DNA from: Alphaproteobacteria bacterium
GTDB taxonomy: Bacteria > Pseudomonadota > Alphaproteobacteria > G02398745 > G023898745
Direction: 5' to 3'
NCBI GenBank assembly: GCA_027366195.1
Contig: DAHXKW010000138.1
Coordinates: 1-9,171 of the forward strand
DNA: 9,171 bases
Both the position numbers and the translations under genes were made by a program. A model generated the notes under the pieces. The model saw only the letters and a program-made list of their open reading frames with translations, was not told the origin of the DNA and made no database searches. Shown piece by piece: positions 6,555-9,171 of this stretch; position 1 is the stretch's first letter, and each line of letters starts with the position of its first letter.

Positions 6555-6767
6555 CTATGCGTTATCAGCGATTTGAAGATTGACGGCTGACGTCTTTCCG
6601 CGGCGAGTTTCTAGTTCGTAAGAAACGCGTTGTCCTTCACTTAAGGTTTCTAATCCGGCGCGTTCCACAGCAGAAATATGTACGAAGACATCATCATTCG
6701 AGTCATCCGGTTTGATAAATCCATAACCTTTTGTCGGGTTGTACCATTTAACAGTTCCTGTATTCAT
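6555..6767 (-). CDS. cspA: Cold-shock domain protein (CspA family)
   Basis: A 70-residue single OB-fold RNA/ssDNA-binding protein, the standard Csp length. It begins MNTGTVKWYNPTKGYGFI, containing RNP1 (KGYGFI), followed by RNP2 (VFVHISAV at about 27-34). The acidic/basic pattern to the C-terminus (SEGQRVSYELETRRGKTSAVNLQ) matches the family. Family members melt secondary structure in mRNA, at low temperature or constitutively. The ATG at 6767 is preceded by a strong AAAGGAG (6777-6783 on the plus strand) at 9-nt spacing. It is the first gene before rhlE, and pairing a Csp with an RNA helicase in one unit makes functional sense. The exact paralogue (CspA, CspE or other) cannot be told from this sequence, so the symbol is a family label. 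Confidence 0.95.
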   Translation of the reverse strand: MNTGTVKWYNPTKGYGFIKPDDSNDDVFVHISAVERAGLETLSEGQRVSYELETRRGKTSAVNLQIADNA

Positions 6768-6822
6768 AAAAAAAAACTCCTTTAAAAATTATTGCTGTGA
6801 AGTAGTAACAGCATATACAGAC

Positions 6823-6886
6823 AGTGTATTGAAAGGTTTCTTAAAAAGCAAATAATTCAGTGTACATAGAACAGAGAATAGTTCAA
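6823..6886 (-). promoter_or_regulatory. Two candidate sigma70-type promoters for csp-rhlE
   Basis: On the minus strand, TTGCTT (6846-6851), a 17-bp spacer and TACACT (6823-6828) would start a leader of about 50 nt. A second candidate is TTGAAC (6881-6886), a 16-bp spacer and TACACT (6859-6864), giving a leader of about 85 nt. Both share the CAGTGTA sequence on the plus strand, repeated 36 bp apart. Matches to consensus are partial (about 4 of 6 per box in the better cases), so either could be spurious in AT-rich DNA. Confidence 0.4.
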
Positions 6887-6888
6887 CT

Positions 6889-6917
6889 TTGTTATTTTTG
6901 CTCATTTTGCGTACACT
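6889..6917 (+). promoter_or_regulatory. Candidate promoter for the TPP riboswitch and transporter
   Basis: TTGTTA (6889-6894), a 17-bp spacer and TACACT (6912-6917). The predicted transcription start near 6924 falls just before the first riboswitch helix, which supports the call. The -10 hexamer is the same as in the candidates on the opposite strand. Confidence 0.5.
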
Positions 6918-6925
6918 TAACCTGT

Positions 6926-6995
6926 CCACCTGGGGTGCTGAAAAGCTGAGATTAAACCCACGGACCTGATTTGGATAATGCCAACGAAGGGAGAG
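6926..6995 (+). promoter_or_regulatory. TPP (thiamine pyrophosphate) riboswitch, THI element
   Basis: Conserved aptamer blocks appear in order: GGGGTGC (6932-6938), CTGAGA (6946-6951), ACCC (6956-6959), ACCTGAT (6964-6970), GGATAATGCC (6973-6982) and the final AACGAAGGGAGAG. P2 pairs GGGT (6933-6936) with ACCC. P3 is minimal: GCT (6937-6939) pairs with AGC (6944-6946) around a GAAA tetraloop. P5 pairs TTGG (6971-6974) with CCAA (6981-6984). The 3' strand carries AAGGGAG, which is also the Shine-Dalgarno of the next gene, 7 nt from ATG at 7001. Ligand binding therefore probably blocks translation initiation directly. No intrinsic terminator is seen between aptamer and start codon. P1 looks short and imperfect. 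Confidence 0.95.
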
Positions 6996-7000
6996 TGCAC

Positions 7001-8188
7001 ATGCAAAAACAGAAGATTTCTATTATTATAGCCAACACATTAGATCATTTTGACTCTAATTTATATGGGTTTATAGCACCCATAATGGCCCCACTATTTT
7101 TCCCAAAGCAAGAACCGATTGTACAGCTCATTTTAGCATATAGTTTTTTAGCAACATCTAGTATTACCCGTCCATTGGGCGTTATTATTTGTGACTGGTT
7201 GGCTTCAACTTATAGTCCCTTAAATATATTAATTATGACCTTATTAGGCGTTGGTATCTGTACTGTTGCCACAGGTTTTTTACCAACTTTTGAAATTGTT
7301 GGTTATTTTGCGCCATTACTGCTTTTATTAATTCGTTTTTTAATGGGTATATTTGCGGCTGGTGAAAAAAGCATTGCGGGTTTATATTTGATAGAAGGAC
7401 AAAAATCCAAACATGCTGTTGTAACAAATGCATGGTTTGAAAGCACAGTTATCTTAGGGTGTGCTTTGGCATCATGGGTAGCCATGTATGTATCAAAAGA
7501 CAATTGGCGCCTTCCTTTTTTTTTGGGAGGTGTTTTAGCCTTTTATGCTTTGTCGTTGCGATATAAAAATTTTTCGGTGAACGTTGGTGCATATCAAAAT
7601 GTTCCTATTAAAGGGGGATTGAAATTTTCGCGAATTTTACTTCTTATTTTTTCAGGTGGTTTGTCTTATGTTACCTATGATATGAGTTTTATTTTAATGA
7701 ATACATTTGTTCCTATGATTACTAAAATTTCATTTCATACCATGATGGGATGGAATACGGCATTATTAGTTTTTGATATGCTTTTGTTTATTCCCATTGG
7801 TTATGTAATTCGAAAATTAGATTTGCAAGTAAGTTTTATCAAAAAATCATCTGCTTTAATGTTGGGCCTTCCGGCTATTGTTTTATTCCACTTCATGCAG
7901 GATACATCATTGTTTTATGTATTAATGGTGAGGTTTTGGATTGTAATGTGGGGTATTGTTTTTTCTTGTGTTATGCAGGTTCACCTTGCTGAATTGTTTC
8001 CTTATCGAAGAAAATATCTTTGGATAGGGTTAGGTACAATGATTGGTTCCACATTGATTGGGCGTTCAACTTCAGCCATATGTCTATGGGGATTTTATAA
8101 AACCAACCTTGCAGTTATTCCAGGTGTTTATTTATCTGTGGTTAGTTTGATGGTATGGATTTTATGTTCTAAACGTTTGAACGCTTAA
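7001..8188 (+). CDS. MFS transporter under TPP riboswitch control; predicted thiamine or thiamine-precursor importer
   Basis: A 395-residue, roughly 12-segment inner-membrane protein of the major facilitator superfamily. The N-terminus (DHFDSNLYGFIAPIMAPLFFP, 15-35) resembles the metabolite:H+ symporter (ProP-like) branch. R112-FLMGIFAAGE-122 matches the R-x3-G-x4-GE element at the end of TM4. The usual loop 2-3 motif (G-x3-DR-x-GRR) is degenerate here: GVIICDWLASTYSPL (60-74). I chose ATG at 7001 because the riboswitch Shine-Dalgarno sits 7 nt upstream; an in-frame TTG at 6971 lies inside aptamer helix P5 and is rejected. The riboswitch points to thiamine, a precursor such as HMP, or TPP as substrate; this is inference from regulation, not from the protein. 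Its 3' end overlaps the convergent gene by 20 nt. Confidence 0.88.
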   Translation: MQKQKISIIIANTLDHFDSNLYGFIAPIMAPLFFPKQEPIVQLILAYSFLATSSITRPLGVIICDWLASTYSPLNILIMTLLGVGICTVATGFLPTFEIVGYFAPLLLLLIRFLMGIFAAGEKSIAGLYLIEGQKSKHAVVTNAWFESTVILGCALASWVAMYVSKDNWRLPFFLGGVLAFYALSLRYKNFSVNVGAYQNVPIKGGLKFSRILLLIFSGGLSYVTYDMSFILMNTFVPMITKISFHTMMGWNTALLVFDMLLFIPIGYVIRKLDLQVSFIKKSSALMLGLPAIVLFHFMQDTSLFYVLMVRFWIVMWGIVFSCVMQVHLAELFPYRRKYLWIGLGTMIGSTLIGRSTSAICLWGFYKTNLAVIPGVYLSVVSLMVWILCSKRLNA

Positions 8189-8735
8189 ACTTCCAATTGA
8201 AGAAGTAATAAATATACAAAATAAAGGTATATATTAGTGCACCTAATAATAGATAATTGGTGAGGAAGTTGATCCAACCAATGTTCCAATGCAGACCAAT
8301 AAATTGGAAGAGTAGGGTACTGAAAAACATAGCCATAAAAGTTACGGCAGGATAAAACAGACGTAAATGTACACCCCAAGTTTTACGATTTTTAGCTTTT
8401 CGTTTTACCAAGAACAAATAAACAGAATTAAAAATTAAGGCTGTTAAAACATTGCCTAAAAAACTGCCATAGGCGTGCGCCATACCTCGATCGAAACCTA
8501 GTTGGTAGACATAGGCTTCTATGGCTTGTTCAACAACAAGCATAATGAGGAATGTAAAATACATCCGCCTATATAAAAACAAAGTTGATCCAAAAGCAAA
8601 ACCCGCCCAATTTATTTTGGGGACGATGAAATTTTTATGAAATTTTTTATAAAGATTCCAATAATAATTTGATTGAATACTCTCTTTATTAGGACTAAAT
8701 CGGACAAGTGAAAAAAAATGATCAGGTGATAGCAT
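8169..8735 (-). CDS. Integral membrane protein resembling DUF2628
   Basis: A 188-residue protein of unknown function. The central signature (INWAGFAFGSTLFLYRRMYFTFLIMLVVE, about 41-69) has the N-W-A-a-f...lw-l-YRkmy pattern I associate with DUF2628 membrane proteins. Hydrophobic segments lie at about 42-54 with 58-76, 91-110, 125-145 and 157-180, giving four to five membrane passes with a basic loop (KRKAKNRK) near 111-118. The start ATG (8733-8735) lies inside the end of mutY (14-nt overlap), indicating translational coupling and one operon. The gene converges with the transporter gene and shares its last 20 nt. No function can be assigned. Confidence 0.75.
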   Translation of the reverse strand: MLSPDHFFSLVRFSPNKESIQSNYYWNLYKKFHKNFIVPKINWAGFAFGSTLFLYRRMYFTFLIMLVVEQAIEAYVYQLGFDRGMAHAYGSFLGNVLTALIFNSVYLFLVKRKAKNRKTWGVHLRLFYPAVTFMAMFFSTLLFQFIGLHWNIGWINFLTNYLLLGALIYTFILYIYYFFNWKFKRSNV

Positions 8736-9171
8736 AAGTAAAATGTGGACATAAATTATAGTTCATTATAGCTTTTCTGGTTAGCCTGGATAAGGGGTAG
8801 TTGTTGAGCTCTGATAAAGGGATAAATTCATCGCACTCAACATCCTCAACCTGCTTTGTGCAAAGCTCTAAATTTATATGGGTGAAAATATGTTTTACGA
8901 CATAGTCATACTGATCGTTTTCTAAAGTTTTCATGGGAATATTCCATAGCCCACCTAAAAGGCTTCCTTCTTTATGTAAGTTCAATCCAATGCAATTATT
9001 TTTTATACAAATAAAGCCTTGCATGCGCATATGCTTTTTCTCAATTCTTTTTTTCTTTTGTGGTAGCTTATCAACTTTGTTAAAATTATGGGCCACGCAA
9101 GAGTCTTTCAAAGGGCAGTTTTCGCATTTAGGATTTTTAGCTAAGCAAACAGTATTAGCAAAATCCATTAA
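8722..9171 (-). CDS. mutY: A/G-specific adenine DNA glycosylase MutY, C-terminal part (5' end outside window)
   Basis: MutY removes adenine mispaired with 8-oxoguanine or guanine in base-excision repair. The visible part starts at LMDFANTVC, which matches the canonical (A)LMDxGAxVC just before the iron-sulphur cluster. The four cluster cysteines are spaced C-x6-C-x2-C-x5-C (CLAKNPKCENCPLKDSC), the MutY/endonuclease III pattern. The rest is the NUDIX-like C-terminal domain that recognises 8-oxoG: GFICIKNNCIG, GSLLGGLWNIPM and the HIFTHINLEL strand. The frame is open through the window edge (9169-9171 encodes the Leu before Met), so that ATG is internal. The helix-hairpin-helix and catalytic domain lie beyond the window. 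It ends in TGA 14 nt inside the next gene. Confidence 0.93.
   Translation of the reverse strand, partial: LMDFANTVCLAKNPKCENCPLKDSCVAHNFNKVDKLPQKKKRIEKKHMRMQGFICIKNNCIGLNLHKEGSLLGGLWNIPMKTLENDQYDYVVKHIFTHINLELCTKQVEDVECDEFIPLSELNNYPLSRLTRKAIMNYNLCPHFTYAIT

Noticed and set aside
6971..7000. TTG at 6971 as the transporter start
   Set aside because: It lies in the conserved TPP aptamer helix P5; the ATG at 7001 has the proper Shine-Dalgarno.
7233..7503. Minus-strand frames opposite the transporter
   Set aside because: Short, without start signals, and overlapping a clear MFS gene.
8185..8379. Minus-strand 64-codon frame within the DUF2628-like gene
   Set aside because: Out-of-phase reading of a gene with a much better match; no ribosome-binding site.

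Overview
The window looks like an AT-rich alphaproteobacterial chromosome, most likely from a host-associated lineage such as Holosporales or a Rickettsiales-like group. This is an inference from the low GC, the many A/T homopolymers inside genes, the alphaproteobacterial look of NagZ, RhlE and MutY, and the reliance on an imported cofactor. No marker gene fixes the taxon.

Layout from right to left. At 8722-9171 is the 3' part of mutY (minus strand, cut by the window edge). It overlaps by 14 nt a membrane-protein gene resembling DUF2628 (8169-8735). That gene converges with, and overlaps by 20 nt, a plus-strand MFS transporter (7001-8188) headed by a clear TPP riboswitch (about 6926-6995) with a well-spaced promoter just upstream. 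The transporter is therefore predicted to import thiamine or a precursor. Divergent from it, all on the minus strand, are a cold-shock protein gene and an RhlE-type DEAD-box helicase gene 29 nt apart (a probable cold-shock/RNA-remodelling operon), then a protein with two glutaredoxin-like domains of which only the first keeps CPYC, then nagZ (peptidoglycan recycling) carrying one frameshift at an A6 tract.

The left third (31-3197) holds the strangest locus. Two minus-strand reading frames encode very low-complexity proteins. The upstream one (390 aa) has a short signal-like N-terminus followed by an acidic Ser/Asp/Asn/Gly-rich region. It ends in an A10 run followed at once by a stop. The downstream frame is open through that same run and for 139 codons before any possible start codon, so the two are best read as one gene of about 1055 codons joined by a -1 shift or by addition of one A. 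The second half is a poly-Gln coiled coil followed by long basic Lys/Glu/Gln repeats. The A10 run could be an ON/OFF contingency tract, a transcriptional slippage or -1 frameshift site giving two products, a true inactivating indel, or an assembly error. The sequence alone does not decide this.

No rRNA, tRNA, CRISPR array, insertion sequence or integrase was seen. The longest stretch without a coding frame is the 233-nt divergent region between csp and the transporter, which holds the promoters and riboswitch.
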